From the NCBI GenBank assembly GCA_910589055.1, contig CAJURN010000017.1, positions 1-64,000 of the forward strand: a DNA stretch of 64,000 nucleotides, written 5' to 3'. Under the pieces are notes generated by a model that saw nothing but the letters and a program-made list of their open reading frames with translations, was not told where the DNA came from and did no database searches. Source of the stretch: an uncultured Muribaculaceae bacterium. Its GTDB lineage: Bacteria > Bacteroidota > Bacteroidia > Bacteroidales > Muribaculaceae. Positions 42,342 to 51,429 of this stretch are shown piece after piece. Each line of letters opens with the position of its first letter. The first letter of the stretch is position 1. The position numbers and the translations under genes are program-made.

Positions 42342-43546
42342 CCTACGATGAGAATACGCTCGCCGCGGTAGTCGGTGACTCCGAACAGGCGCAGTGTACC
42401 GCCGTCGCTCACGCCGAGTTTGGCGCGGAGTGCGTCGGCTGTCATGCCGAAGTTGCGCGCTGTAACGCTGATGCGCGGATATTCGCGGCGGAAGCGTTTG
42501 ATGTGTTTCGACGCGTAGGGCAGCACGCGGATTATTTTCAGAATCTGTCCGGGAAAATCCTTGTTCAGTTCAATGCTATGGAAAAGGCGTGTGTTGGCAT
42601 GAAACGGTGACACCCCGAAATCCTGCGACAATATTGCCGCTCCCCCTGCTTTCATCACTGCGGGATATGGCTCGTAGATATACCCTCCTTCGGTCGGAGC
42701 GGATGCCGGAAGCGCGTTTGCCGTCGTTTCGTCGTGGCGGGTGAAGGAAAAATCCGTAGCCTGGTCGCGGGTGAGAGTAACGGCGCGGATAATAACCTTG
42801 TCTTCCTGCGGATTTTCGTTGAAATCCACTACGGCCATAAGTTCCTTACATTCCGTGCTTGTACCGAGAGTTATAACTTCCGCGGGGTGCGGATTCAGCT
42901 CTGCTATCGTGTGGCTGATGTCGAGCATCGGGGAGGCCTTGATGATAAGTTTCCTGCACAATTTGGACAGCTCCGGCAGCATTACCACCACGTCGGGCTC
43001 GCAGCCCTCGAGCGCCCATACCCTCGAGCCGTCGCTGCTGCGCCGGGCGGGGTCGATGAAAGCTACATCGAATCTCACACCGTTTGCAATGACTTTGGCT
43101 GCAAATTCGCGACAGTCGCCGTGTACGGCAGTTATATTCTTCATTCCAAGTCCTGCGGCATTGTATTTCAGGGCTTCAATAAGTTCTTCCTTGCGTTCGA
43201 TTACCGTGACTTCGGCTGCCTTGCGGGCGATGTGCAGTGCGTCGATACCCAAGCCTCCGGTAAGGTCAACCACGGTAGCTCCGGCAGGCACGAGCGATGC
43301 GTGAAATTCGGCCAGGAGATCCGATGTTGACTGTTCGCCCGAGAGTGAGTCGGGAAATATGAAGTCGGGGAAGGCAGTGAGCGTGTCGGCAAGTTTTTTC
43401 GCATACTTGCGCCTTGATTCAATCTGCAGTATCGCTGCGGCAACGTCAAACGGCATCTCGCGTCCGGCGTATTTGAGCCGCAGGGCAGCCGGGTCGGCAT
43501 TGATGTTGTCGTTTATCCAGTCGAAGAATTGTTGGGTGTATATCAT
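42329..43546 (-). CDS. class I SAM-dependent methyltransferase with THUMP-like C-terminal domain
   Basis: 405 aa from ATG 43546 (MIYTQQFFDWIND); the frame to 43603 crosses the pgk terminator and is not favoured. The SAM fold is clear at about 90-260: VVDLTGGLGIDALHIARK, VIERKEELIEALKYNA, VHGDCREFAAK and FIDPARRSSDG, where the DPAR motif replaces NPPY. The C-terminal part (about 310-400) fits the THUMP-like domain found in this Bacteroidetes family. A nucleic-acid (probably RNA) target is likely but not shown. Confidence 0.85.
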   Translation of the reverse strand: MIYTQQFFDWINDNINADPAALRLKYAGREMPFDVAAAILQIESRRKYAKKLADTLTAFPDFIFPDSLSGEQSTSDLLAEFHASLVPAGATVVDLTGGLGIDALHIARKAAEVTVIERKEELIEALKYNAAGLGMKNITAVHGDCREFAAKVIANGVRFDVAFIDPARRSSDGSRVWALEGCEPDVVVMLPELSKLCRKLIIKASPMLDISHTIAELNPHPAEVITLGTSTECKELMAVVDFNENPQEDKVIIRAVTLTRDQATDFSFTRHDETTANALPASAPTEGGYIYEPYPAVMKAGGAAILSQDFGVSPFHANTRLFHSIELNKDFPGQILKIIRVLPYASKHIKRFRREYPRISVTARNFGMTADALRAKLGVSDGGTLRLFGVTDYRGERILIVGQGL

Positions 43547-43576
43547 ACTCTGATAACAAACTCGGGTGGAGAAAAG

Positions 43577-43611
43577 ATGACGCGATGACTCGGAATGAAT
43601 CATCGCGTCAT
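43577..43611 (-). terminator. terminator after pgk
   Basis: ATGACGCGATGA pairs with TCATCGCGTCAT; on the minus strand followed by CTTTTC. It separates pgk from the methyltransferase gene. Confidence 0.65.
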
Positions 43612-43632
43612 GTTATAATGTATTATCCGGGA

Positions 43633-44883
43633 TTATTCGCCCTTGATGGCAGCTACGCCGGGGAGAACCTTGCCTTCGATAGCTTCGAGGAGCGCACCAC
43701 CACCGGTGGAAACGTAAGAAACTTCGTCGGCGAGACCGAACTTGTTGACGCATGCTACGGAGTCACCGCCGCCTACGAGAGAGAAAGCTCCGTCCTTGGT
43801 AGCCTCAACCACAGCGTCGGCAATTGCGCGGCTGCCTGCGGTGAAGTTGTCGAATTCAAACACACCTGCGGGGCCGTTCCAAAGGATAGTCTTGGAGCCG
43901 CGGATTGTGTCGGCGAAGAGCTTGCGGGTTTCGGGACCTGCATCAAGACCTTCCCAGCCTTCGGGGATGTCCATTACAGAGCAGATCTGGGTGTTGGCGT
44001 TGTTGTCGAAAGCGTCGGCTGCCACGCAGTCGGTTCCGAGAACGAGGTTCACGCCTTTTTCCTTGGCTTTCTTGATGATGTCGAGGGCGAGATCGAGCTT
44101 GTCATCCTCGCAGATGGAGATACCCACTTTGCCACCGCGTGCTTTGGCGAATGTGTAGGTCATACCGCCGCAGAGGATCAGGTTGTCAACCTTGTCCATG
44201 AGGTTTTCGATGATGCCGATTTTGGTGGAAACCTTTGAGCCGCCCATGATAGCGGTGAAGGGGCGCTTGATGTCCTTGAGGATGTTGTCAACGGCCTTCA
44301 CTTCTTTTTCCATGAGGTAGCCGAGCATCTTGTGGTCGGTGTCGAAGTAGTCGGCGATAACAGCTGTTGAAGCGTGACGGCGGTGAGCGGTACCGAAGGC
44401 GTCGTTCACATACACGTCGGCGTAGGAAGCGAGAGTTTTTGCAAATTCTTTCTGACGTTCCTTCATTTCCTTCTTGGCTGCGTCATAAGCGGGGTCGGCC
44501 TTGTCGATGCCAACGGGCTTGCCTTCTTCTTCGGGATAGAAGCGGAGGTTTTCGAGCAGAAGAACCTGACCGGGCTTGAGGGCTGCGGCCATGTCGGCTG
44601 CGGCAGCACAGTCGGGAGCGAACTGTACGTCGGTGCCGAGAGCAGCGGCAACGGCGTCCTTGATCTGCGACAGAGACATTTTGGGGTTTACTTTGCCTTT
44701 GGGCTTGCCCATGTGCGACATGATGATGAGCGAACCGCCGTCGGCAAGAATTTTCTTGAGGGTGGGGAGAGCACCGCGGATACGGGTGTCGTCGGTGATT
44801 TTACCGTTCTCGTCCAGGGGCACATTGAAGTCCACACGGACAATAGCCTTATGGCCTTTGAAGTCGAAGTTGTCGATATTCAT
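43633..44883 (-). CDS. pgk: phosphoglycerate kinase
   Basis: 416 aa, the usual length. 1,3-bisphosphoglycerate plus ADP to 3-phosphoglycerate plus ATP. Signature KAIVRVDFNVPLDENGKI near the start, SHMGKPKGK, LLENLRFYPEEEG, NDAFGTAHRRHAST, MGGSKVSTKI, and C-terminal GPAGVFEFDNF and GGGDSVACVNKFG. Promoter box TAAATTTG at 44930-44923. Confidence 0.97.
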   Translation of the reverse strand: MNIDNFDFKGHKAIVRVDFNVPLDENGKITDDTRIRGALPTLKKILADGGSLIIMSHMGKPKGKVNPKMSLSQIKDAVAAALGTDVQFAPDCAAAADMAAALKPGQVLLLENLRFYPEEEGKPVGIDKADPAYDAAKKEMKERQKEFAKTLASYADVYVNDAFGTAHRRHASTAVIADYFDTDHKMLGYLMEKEVKAVDNILKDIKRPFTAIMGGSKVSTKIGIIENLMDKVDNLILCGGMTYTFAKARGGKVGISICEDDKLDLALDIIKKAKEKGVNLVLGTDCVAADAFDNNANTQICSVMDIPEGWEGLDAGPETRKLFADTIRGSKTILWNGPAGVFEFDNFTAGSRAIADAVVEATKDGAFSLVGGGDSVACVNKFGLADEVSYVSTGGGALLEAIEGKVLPGVAAIKGE

Positions 44884-44922
44884 TTCGTGAATTGTTAGAA
44901 TTGTTGGTTTCAGTTACGATTG

Positions 44923-44930
44923 CAAATTTA
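44923..44930 (-). promoter_or_regulatory. -7 promoter box for pgk
   Basis: TAAATTTG on the minus strand, 39 bases before the ATG at 44883. Confidence 0.55.
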
Positions 44931-45027
44931 CATTATTTTTTCGGAATATTCTCACTTTTCCGAATAGTATTCTGTTTGATAAACAGTGCGAATTTGATTA
45001 CACACGAGCTTGAACGTAAAAACAGAT

Positions 45028-46461
45028 TCATTGGTTTACAATCCACTCACCGTTTTTTCGTCCTCCGAGTCGTTCTATCTTTTTGTTTTCCTTCAATAGA
45101 CGTAGGTGTTTGTAAAGATAAGTCTGTGATATTTTAAGTTTTTCAATCATTTGAGGATAGGTAATGTGCGGATTTTCAATTAGCAACTCAATTATTCGCT
45201 CGTCAATACTCTTTCCTTCACTCTTTCCTTCACTCTTTCCTTCACTCTTTCCTTCACTCTTTGAATTCGAATATATATATTCAATTACAAGGAAGGCAGT
45301 TCCAAGATGGAGTTTGAAATCAGCATCACCATTGCCGTTATTCTTTAATTCATCCTGTACAGACTGCACACCTCTACTATAACGATTGACAAAACCAAGA
45401 ACCTTCATACCTTCAGCAACCACAGGATTCCGATAGTCATTGACATAAGGGAAGTTTTCAGGGGTTGCTTTGCCATATAATCCACCCGGATTCATTATTT
45501 CAATACGGTCGTCGTATTGATAAAATTGCACGGGTCCGTTTCCTTCATAGTCTCGATGACAGATAGCGTTCATGAGAAGTTCCCGGGTTGCCCAATGCGG
45601 ATAATCAACCCTCAATTCTTCCCTAAGTGCGGAAACAGGTACAGGACGACGATTGGTTATAGACGCATCGACGAATGTATCGAGTTGTGATAATATCTTA
45701 ACCAGATTGCCGGAGAATTTATATTCGTTTCTTATTTTGGCGGAACGTGTTATGCCTTCAAATTTAACATATTGGACGTATGCGCCCGGTAAGAATCGTT
45801 CAGGATTGGTTCCAAATAATACTATTCCGGCATAGGTGGGACAATTGTATTTGACATTGAAGAAGCCTAATGCTTGCATCTGCTGCTCAGTGCTGCGGCC
45901 ATCGGTTTTCAATAAATCTTCAGGAAAAGCCTTGGACAAATAAATCTGTTTAAAAGCAGAAACATCAATATCATCAATAGAGGCATCGAGACATGGTAAA
46001 GCATCAAATGTGAGCATACGGCTTGCGCGCTTCTCAAGCAGACGCTTTTCGTCAGATTCGCTTGCTATACATTTGCGAGGACCATTTCGAATCCATATTC
46101 TACCTTCATATCGTACCGGAGTGAAAGGGCAAGGCTGTACGGTTACGACTGCGACGTCGCCATCTGTAAGTTTGACTTTCTCAACAGTCATGCTCACCTG
46201 AGGTTGCAATTTCCCATCCGTTTTAATTCCACCGAGATTCTGCAACAATTGATCGGTAATCTTAACAGACCCGTTAATTCTACCGGTCTTATCATCTGCT
46301 CCTATGATAAGAAATCCGGGTAGATTATGGTTTGGCAGATCGTTGGCAAACGCACATATTGCCTGCCCGAATTTATCGGTATTGGTAGTGGAAATTGTCC
46401 GCTCTATGCGGTCGCTCTCCAAATCGGATAATAATTCGGAAATGTCTTGTGGGTTCAACAT
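45028..46461 (-). CDS. AlbA_2 (Schlafen-type) ATP-binding protein with C-terminal HTH
   Basis: 477 aa. The N-terminal AlbA_2 domain (about 10-130) carries ESDRIERTIS, CAFANDLPNHNLPGFLIIGADD and the later VRYEGRIWIRNG. The middle is a GHKL-like ATPase fragment (HATPase_c_4): RELLMNAICHRDYEGNGPVQF, IEIMNPGGLYG, RNPVVAEGMKVLG and RYSRGVQS. A low-complexity linker of SEGK repeats precedes a C-terminal winged HTH (YPQMIEKLKISQTYLYKHLR). Such proteins are often called putative DNA-binding or transcriptional regulators and also occur in defence islands. AT-rich relative to neighbours. Promoter box TATCTTTG at 46519-46512. Confidence 0.88.
   Translation of the reverse strand: MLNPQDISELLSDLESDRIERTISTTNTDKFGQAICAFANDLPNHNLPGFLIIGADDKTGRINGSVKITDQLLQNLGGIKTDGKLQPQVSMTVEKVKLTDGDVAVVTVQPCPFTPVRYEGRIWIRNGPRKCIASESDEKRLLEKRASRMLTFDALPCLDASIDDIDVSAFKQIYLSKAFPEDLLKTDGRSTEQQMQALGFFNVKYNCPTYAGIVLFGTNPERFLPGAYVQYVKFEGITRSAKIRNEYKFSGNLVKILSQLDTFVDASITNRRPVPVSALREELRVDYPHWATRELLMNAICHRDYEGNGPVQFYQYDDRIEIMNPGGLYGKATPENFPYVNDYRNPVVAEGMKVLGFVNRYSRGVQSVQDELKNNGNGDADFKLHLGTAFLVIEYIYSNSKSEGKSEGKSEGKSEGKSIDERIIELLIENPHITYPQMIEKLKISQTYLYKHLRLLKENKKIERLGGRKNGEWIVNQ
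45208..45262. repeat. 12-base tandem repeat inside the AlbA_2 gene
   Basis: Four full copies of ACTCTTTCCTTC plus seven bases of a fifth. On the coding strand it encodes a run of Ser-Glu-Gly-Lys. The unit is a whole number of codons, so copy-number change alters linker length without frameshift. Confidence 0.95.
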
Positions 46462-46511
46462 TTTATAAGAAGGTTGCAGATGGGATGTTATGAAGATGGA
46501 TAGTTATTCTG

Positions 46512-46519
46512 CAAAGATA
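46512..46519 (-). promoter_or_regulatory. -7 promoter box for the AlbA_2 gene
   Basis: TATCTTTG on the minus strand, 50 bases before the start codon. Confidence 0.55.
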
Positions 46520-46549
46520 GTAATCTTTATCTAATGTTCAAATAAATGG

Positions 46550-48421
46550 TTAACTGATGATAATGGAGTCGGTGGGGTAGTGGATGGAGCGGTCGCGGAG
46601 GCGGGGAGCGAGGCCGCACAGGAGGGAGAGGATGCCTACACGGCCAAGAAACATGGCTGTGCAGAGAACGATTTTCGAGGCTGATGAAAGCTGGGGCGTG
46701 GCACCGAGCGACGAACCTACGGTGAAAAGCGCCGACACACATTCAAAGACTATCTCGCGTGTTCCGAGACGCGGCTCAAGCAGCATCTCAACCACGCAAT
46801 AGAGTGTGAGCGAGAGTATCGACAGCAAGACCACGGCATTGGCACGTCTTACCGATGCCACCGACAGATTCCGGCGGAATGTGGTTATGCCTTTCTGGCC
46901 GGTGACAATGGCCCGCAGGTTGAGGAGTATGGCCGCGAAAGTGTTTACCTTGATACCTCCGGCAAGCGACTGCGATGCACCTCCAATCCACATCAGAAAC
47001 ATTACCACGACGAGCGTGACGTTGAGAAACGATGCCGGATTGACCGATGCGAATCCTGCGCTTCGGGGTGTGAGAGAGTTGAATACCGACTGGATTATCT
47101 GTGTGCGCAAAGGCATGCCTGCAAGGGTGTTGTGCCGTTCCAGGAAGAAAAATGCCACTGCTCCACCAATGAAAAGTGCGGTAGTGGTGACGAGCACAAG
47201 TTTCGTGTTCAAGTCGATGATATGTACCGGGTTACGGCGCAGCTTGCGGTGGAATATGCGGTCGCCGAAACGCCGGATATACACCGATGCCACTTCCTTG
47301 AAGTTGACGAGATTGGGAAAGCCTATGCCTCCGGCGAAGATCAGCAGTGACGTAGCGAGATATATATGCTGGTTGCCCGACATCAGTGTGGAATTTGACA
47401 TCCCGCCGGGGATGGTTGAGAATCCGGCATTGCAGAACGACGACAAGGCATGGAAAGCCGCAAGCGCGAATTTTTCGCCTGTGGTCGGGGCTAAGGAATC
47501 GGGAATTGTGAAATAAACCAGCAGCGTACCGAGTCCTTCCACTGCGAGGGTGAAGCCGAGGATATACATCATCACAGGCAGGAGCGCGCCGAGGCTTTTC
47601 GAGTAGATATAGTCGCGGATGAGAAGCTCGTTGTAGATGGAGGTGCGTCCGCTGAAAAAAATCGCGAAGAAGCTCGTGAAAGTAAGCACGCCCAGACCGC
47701 CTGCCTGCACGAGCACGGCAATTGTCACAAGCCCCATGGGCGAGAAGGTACTCGTGATGTCGACGGGAGTCAGTCCGGTGATGCACACCGCGCTCGTCGA
47801 CACAAACAGAGCATCGGCATAGGACACGGGAACGAGGGTGAACCGCGGCAGTATCAGCACGAATGAGCCTGCGATAATCAGGAACAGAAAACTTGCCGCA
47901 AGAATCAGAGCCGGGTTGGTGCGCCGTCCGAGCATGCGCATGATGCCGTAGCAAAGTTCGACCGTGGAGTAGGATCCGAGTACGGCAAACAGAAATGCTT
48001 TGCTGTACAGAATCTTGTCGAGCACGGGAAGCCACGGCGACTCAGGCCGCGGATACAGGAGCGGAAGCAGCGAAAGAAGCACTCCCGCATCGACTATCCA
48101 GCGCAGTATGCGGCTGTCGGACACGGTGGCGCGGAAACGCAGAATCAGATTGAACAGCACATTCGTGATGAAAACAATCTGGGTGCCGCGGATAATATGC
48201 AGGAGCAGTGCCCGGTCGACAGCGTCGCGCTCGAAGCCGCAATAAATAATCATACACACCACACAGGCGAGCGAACACGCCACAGCCAGCGCTCCGAGGA
48301 TGTCGGAGCACCGGCTGATGGCGGAATGAAAGTCGCGTGTGAAGCGGAACAGAGCCGAACGCACTTTCCAGCTTCCCGTGCGCCACTTTCCCGCAATTCG
48401 TCTGTGCGGATCGGATGGCAT
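46550..48421 (-). CDS. trkH: TrkH/KtrB-family potassium uptake channel subunit
   Basis: 623 aa. Four pore-loop filters of the Trk fold are visible: TSAVCITGLT, SSFCNAGFST, TPRSAGFAS and FTVGSSLGAT, each with the expected Gly. About 140 N-terminal residues precede the first pore repeat and hold four more hydrophobic helices, a longer front part than in E. coli TrkH. It moves potassium (or sodium) across the inner membrane, usually gated by a TrkA/KtrA RCK subunit, which is not in the window. Its ATG overlaps the last base of the C10 protease stop. Confidence 0.92.
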   Translation of the reverse strand: MPSDPHRRIAGKWRTGSWKVRSALFRFTRDFHSAISRCSDILGALAVACSLACVVCMIIYCGFERDAVDRALLLHIIRGTQIVFITNVLFNLILRFRATVSDSRILRWIVDAGVLLSLLPLLYPRPESPWLPVLDKILYSKAFLFAVLGSYSTVELCYGIMRMLGRRTNPALILAASFLFLIIAGSFVLILPRFTLVPVSYADALFVSTSAVCITGLTPVDITSTFSPMGLVTIAVLVQAGGLGVLTFTSFFAIFFSGRTSIYNELLIRDYIYSKSLGALLPVMMYILGFTLAVEGLGTLLVYFTIPDSLAPTTGEKFALAAFHALSSFCNAGFSTIPGGMSNSTLMSGNQHIYLATSLLIFAGGIGFPNLVNFKEVASVYIRRFGDRIFHRKLRRNPVHIIDLNTKLVLVTTTALFIGGAVAFFFLERHNTLAGMPLRTQIIQSVFNSLTPRSAGFASVNPASFLNVTLVVVMFLMWIGGASQSLAGGIKVNTFAAILLNLRAIVTGQKGITTFRRNLSVASVRRANAVVLLSILSLTLYCVVEMLLEPRLGTREIVFECVSALFTVGSSLGATPQLSSASKIVLCTAMFLGRVGILSLLCGLAPRLRDRSIHYPTDSIIIS

Positions 48422-50865
48422 TATTTCTTGATGATACGGAATGTGCCGGGAGCCGAATCACTTTCGGCCTTGACTTTGACGAAATATATTCCGGCAGGTT
48501 GCGCGCTCAGGTCGAGGGAGTTGCAATCGGTAGCGCGGATAACTTCGGCACCGGCTGTATTGAACACTATGATTTCTTTGGCTTGTACGCTTACATTCAG
48601 TATGTCGGCGGTAGGATTGGGGTACACGCCTACTGTTGGAGTCTCCGCGGCGACGATGCCGGTCTGGCTACTGAGAGTGAAAAGAGCCATGTCTGAGAGC
48701 TGGGTGCTTCCGTTGAATACGGCTGCGCCATAAGTCTTTCCTGCTTCGCCGGTGGGGAAACTTCCCGTGGCCGTCATTGTACCTGATTCCCCGGCTTGAA
48801 TGAATAGGGGTTCCGAGCTGAGTGCGTCAACCGACGATACCGAGCCACCACTTGTATCATAGGGGAAGATTGCAACGGTGAGTGTGCCGCCGAAATATCC
48901 GGCTGAGCAGTTCACGGTGGCTTCGAAGTTGAGATTATTCTTGTCGACATCGGTTGTCACGCGATCCTTCAGATGCAGGTCGGTGACGCTTATGCTTGTC
49001 GATACCTTGGCGTTGACTGTAACAGTCATGCCCTCGCTGACGGGTTGATATGTCGCGGTGTTGATGAAGTATAGTGTGTATTCACCGGTCTGAGGACTGT
49101 AACCTGAAACAGGGGTACTCAGAGTGGAAAAATATTCCATGGGCATACTTTCGCCTGCTTGCAGGTCGACCGGATATTCCTCGCCTGTCATCGTGAGATT
49201 GCCGCTGTCATCCACGAAGGCCGCTGCGATGGTGCCGTAAAATTCTTCTTCCGACGAATTTGTCAGGGTGGCGTTAATCATGAACTTGCTTCCGAAATAG
49301 AAGGGAGTCGAGGCGGTGATACCTGAAACCTCGATTGTCGGGGTGCTTCCGTCGCTGAAATAGCATGTGCCGCCGGAGACGGTCATGGTGACAGAGCTTA
49401 TATCGGAAATCTTCACGGGAATGTCCTGCCATGTTTTTGCAGTGGTGAGGAAAGCCGGAGTGAGGGTATATGTGCCATCGGCGATTTGGGATGGAAGTGT
49501 GACTTCATAGCCGGAAAGTCCGTGAAGTGCCGGCATGTCGGAGAAGGAAGTCCCTGCGGCGTATGTCACGGTGCCGTCGGAGGCAGTGATTTTGATGCCC
49601 GGAGTACCGCTGAGATTACCGATTGAGAAATTGTAGACAGGTCCGCTTATTTCAATTTCAGATCCGGGTGTCGCACTTTGCTGTCTTACGGTGAAATTGC
49701 CGTCGAACATAAGGTTGGGATACATCTGCGATCCTGTTTTGGGCGTGGACACATTGGCAACGATACTTTGGTTGAAATTATATCCTGAAGTTGATCCTCC
49801 GATGCCTTGGCTTTCCGGGTTGAGGGCTGTCAGAAGAAAATAGCCGTCGCTCATTCCTCCCCAGCCCCAGTTGATATGGAAATAACCGTCGGTGCTGTAT
49901 CCGTCGCACACGAATGAATGTCCGCCCGAGTTGCTTTGTCCGGAGTACTGTACGGGGCCGTATTCAACGAGCTGATTGTAGACAATATCTTCCCAGTCCT
50001 GCAGCCCGTAGTAGTCGCGTGCCATATAGCGGATGCCCTTGTCGTAGTTGAAATAATTCACCATCGCGGCCGGAACGACCACGGCGGCCGCCCCGCTTTC
50101 GGAGGGTGTGTAGTCCATGCTCACGGAAATACCTGCGGCATACATGAGCGTGGCTACCGCTTTTTCCTGAGCGGCGGTGGCATCGCTGCCGTAGGTGTTT
50201 AGCATGTTGGCCCAGTCAAATTCCACGGTAGAGAAGTCGAGCGAGAGTGTTCCGGAATTCCATGAGTAGGAATTGCTTCCGGTGCCTTTTGCGGGCCAGC
50301 TGTGATAGCGCATCACCTGCGAAAGAGCCGTGGCAACGCAACCGGTGACACAGCGCTTGCCGTTTTCGGTGGGGCAGAGATTATTGTAGGGTGCATCCTG
50401 ATTCCATTTTGTGCTTGTCAGGGGCGTTATGGGATTGCGGGATGGGCGTTCAGTCGCTTTGTACTGACCGGCTCCGTTGGCGGCGGCGAAACTGATTTCA
50501 CGGGCGTATTCCTCAATCCAGTATTTCAAAGCCGGAGCCATATCGGCGGAATCGAAACCGCCGGCGTCGGAATATCCGAGTACTGCCGGGGCGCAATCGT
50601 CGGCGCTCACAACCAGGAAGCCCTGAGCAGTCCGGGAGGTGAATACGTACACAGCCGATTCGTCTCCGGAGGCAGGCGATACCGATAATGCCAGTGTCAT
50701 GTCGGATTTTCCGGCAATGCGGAGCCGTGAGCTTCCGGAAGATACTCTTGCGAGTGCATCTTCGGGAGTGAGATGGGCGGCAAATACGTAGGAACTGCCA
50801 ACAAAGGATGCTGCGGTGAGCATTGTGGCCGCAGACAGGCGCAGGAAGAAGTGCGGTGTTTTCAT
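48421..50865 (-). CDS. C10 (streptopain-like) cysteine protease with C-terminal sorting domain
   Basis: 814 aa. Signal peptide to about residue 29; a Spi-like propeptide (about 30-145) containing VSADDCAPAVLGYSD; catalytic domain about 150-385 with nucleophile Cys176 in TGCVATALSQVMRYH, His316 in GGHSFVCDGY and HINWGWGG just after. About 320 residues of beta-sandwich domains follow, then a type A C-terminal sorting tail (VYPNPTADILNVS, then AGIYFVKV). Secreted and surface-anchored by type IX secretion is likely; a digestive or host-protein role is inference. Activation by propeptide removal is usual for the family. Confidence 0.92.
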   Translation of the reverse strand: MKTPHFFLRLSAATMLTAASFVGSSYVFAAHLTPEDALARVSSGSSRLRIAGKSDMTLALSVSPASGDESAVYVFTSRTAQGFLVVSADDCAPAVLGYSDAGGFDSADMAPALKYWIEEYAREISFAAANGAGQYKATERPSRNPITPLTSTKWNQDAPYNNLCPTENGKRCVTGCVATALSQVMRYHSWPAKGTGSNSYSWNSGTLSLDFSTVEFDWANMLNTYGSDATAAQEKAVATLMYAAGISVSMDYTPSESGAAAVVVPAAMVNYFNYDKGIRYMARDYYGLQDWEDIVYNQLVEYGPVQYSGQSNSGGHSFVCDGYSTDGYFHINWGWGGMSDGYFLLTALNPESQGIGGSTSGYNFNQSIVANVSTPKTGSQMYPNLMFDGNFTVRQQSATPGSEIEISGPVYNFSIGNLSGTPGIKITASDGTVTYAAGTSFSDMPALHGLSGYEVTLPSQIADGTYTLTPAFLTTAKTWQDIPVKISDISSVTMTVSGGTCYFSDGSTPTIEVSGITASTPFYFGSKFMINATLTNSSEEEFYGTIAAAFVDDSGNLTMTGEEYPVDLQAGESMPMEYFSTLSTPVSGYSPQTGEYTLYFINTATYQPVSEGMTVTVNAKVSTSISVTDLHLKDRVTTDVDKNNLNFEATVNCSAGYFGGTLTVAIFPYDTSGGSVSSVDALSSEPLFIQAGESGTMTATGSFPTGEAGKTYGAAVFNGSTQLSDMALFTLSSQTGIVAAETPTVGVYPNPTADILNVSVQAKEIIVFNTAGAEVIRATDCNSLDLSAQPAGIYFVKVKAESDSAPGTFRIIKK

Positions 50866-51034
50866 TTAAAGGATGGTTGGTGATGAGTAAGTAGTAAGTA
50901 AACGTATAATCAAAACGCGCCGCAACCTGTTGCGGTTCGCGCCACTCCGGTGGCTGCGTATTTTTTAACATTTACCTGTGAACCAACATTATTCCTCATG
51001 CGTAAATATTTTTATAATCATAAACCCTACGACT

Positions 51035-51358
51035 ATGAAACGTAAAACAGCATTACTGTCTGTGGCGTTGCTGTCAGCCGCGACAGTCGCGTCGGCTCAG
51101 ACCGGCTTTCAGGCCTGGATGACTACCGAAGGAGCGGGAGTTGTTGTCAGCGGCGGAGTGCCGGGAAATTATTATCCGGTTTACGGCCCTGCTTACGGTG
51201 TTCCATACGGACCATCGCATCACTATCATGGCAAAAAGGCCAAAAAGCAATATAAGAAGGTCAAAAAAGCTCAGAAGAAGTATCTAAAAGCCCGTGAGAA
51301 GTACTTCAAGGAAATGCGCAAGGCTTCGCGCCATCGCCATCATCACCACGATGATTGA
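51035..51358 (+). CDS. small secreted Lys/His-rich protein
   Basis: 107 aa from ATG 51035, which gives a signal peptide (MKRKTALLSVALLSAATVASA); the frame to 50978 is not favoured. A Tyr/Pro/Gly stretch (YYPVYGPAYGVPYG) is followed by a strongly basic helix (residues about 68-97, repeated KK.QKK.YLKAREKYF) and the tail HRHHHHDD. The tail could bind divalent metals. No family recognised. It is closed by a strong bidirectional hairpin at 51365-51420. Confidence 0.7.
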   Translation: MKRKTALLSVALLSAATVASAQTGFQAWMTTEGAGVVVSGGVPGNYYPVYGPAYGVPYGPSHHYHGKKAKKQYKKVKKAQKKYLKAREKYFKEMRKASRHRHHHHDD

Positions 51359-51364
51359 CGAGAA

Positions 51365-51420
51365 TCCATATAAAAACAGTGGCTGCACCGATTTCGATGC
51401 AGCCACTGCTTTTATATGGA
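51365..51420. terminator. bidirectional terminator between the small secreted protein and DUF3298 genes
   Basis: TCCATATAAAA.CAGTGGCTGCA pairs with TGCAGCCACTG.TTTTATATGGA, with A/T ends. Serves both converging genes. Confidence 0.85.
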
Positions 51421-51429
51421 TTTGGAAAG

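Noticed and set aside
45208..45262. CRISPR-like array
   Set aside because: Units are contiguous 12-mers without spacers inside a coding region.
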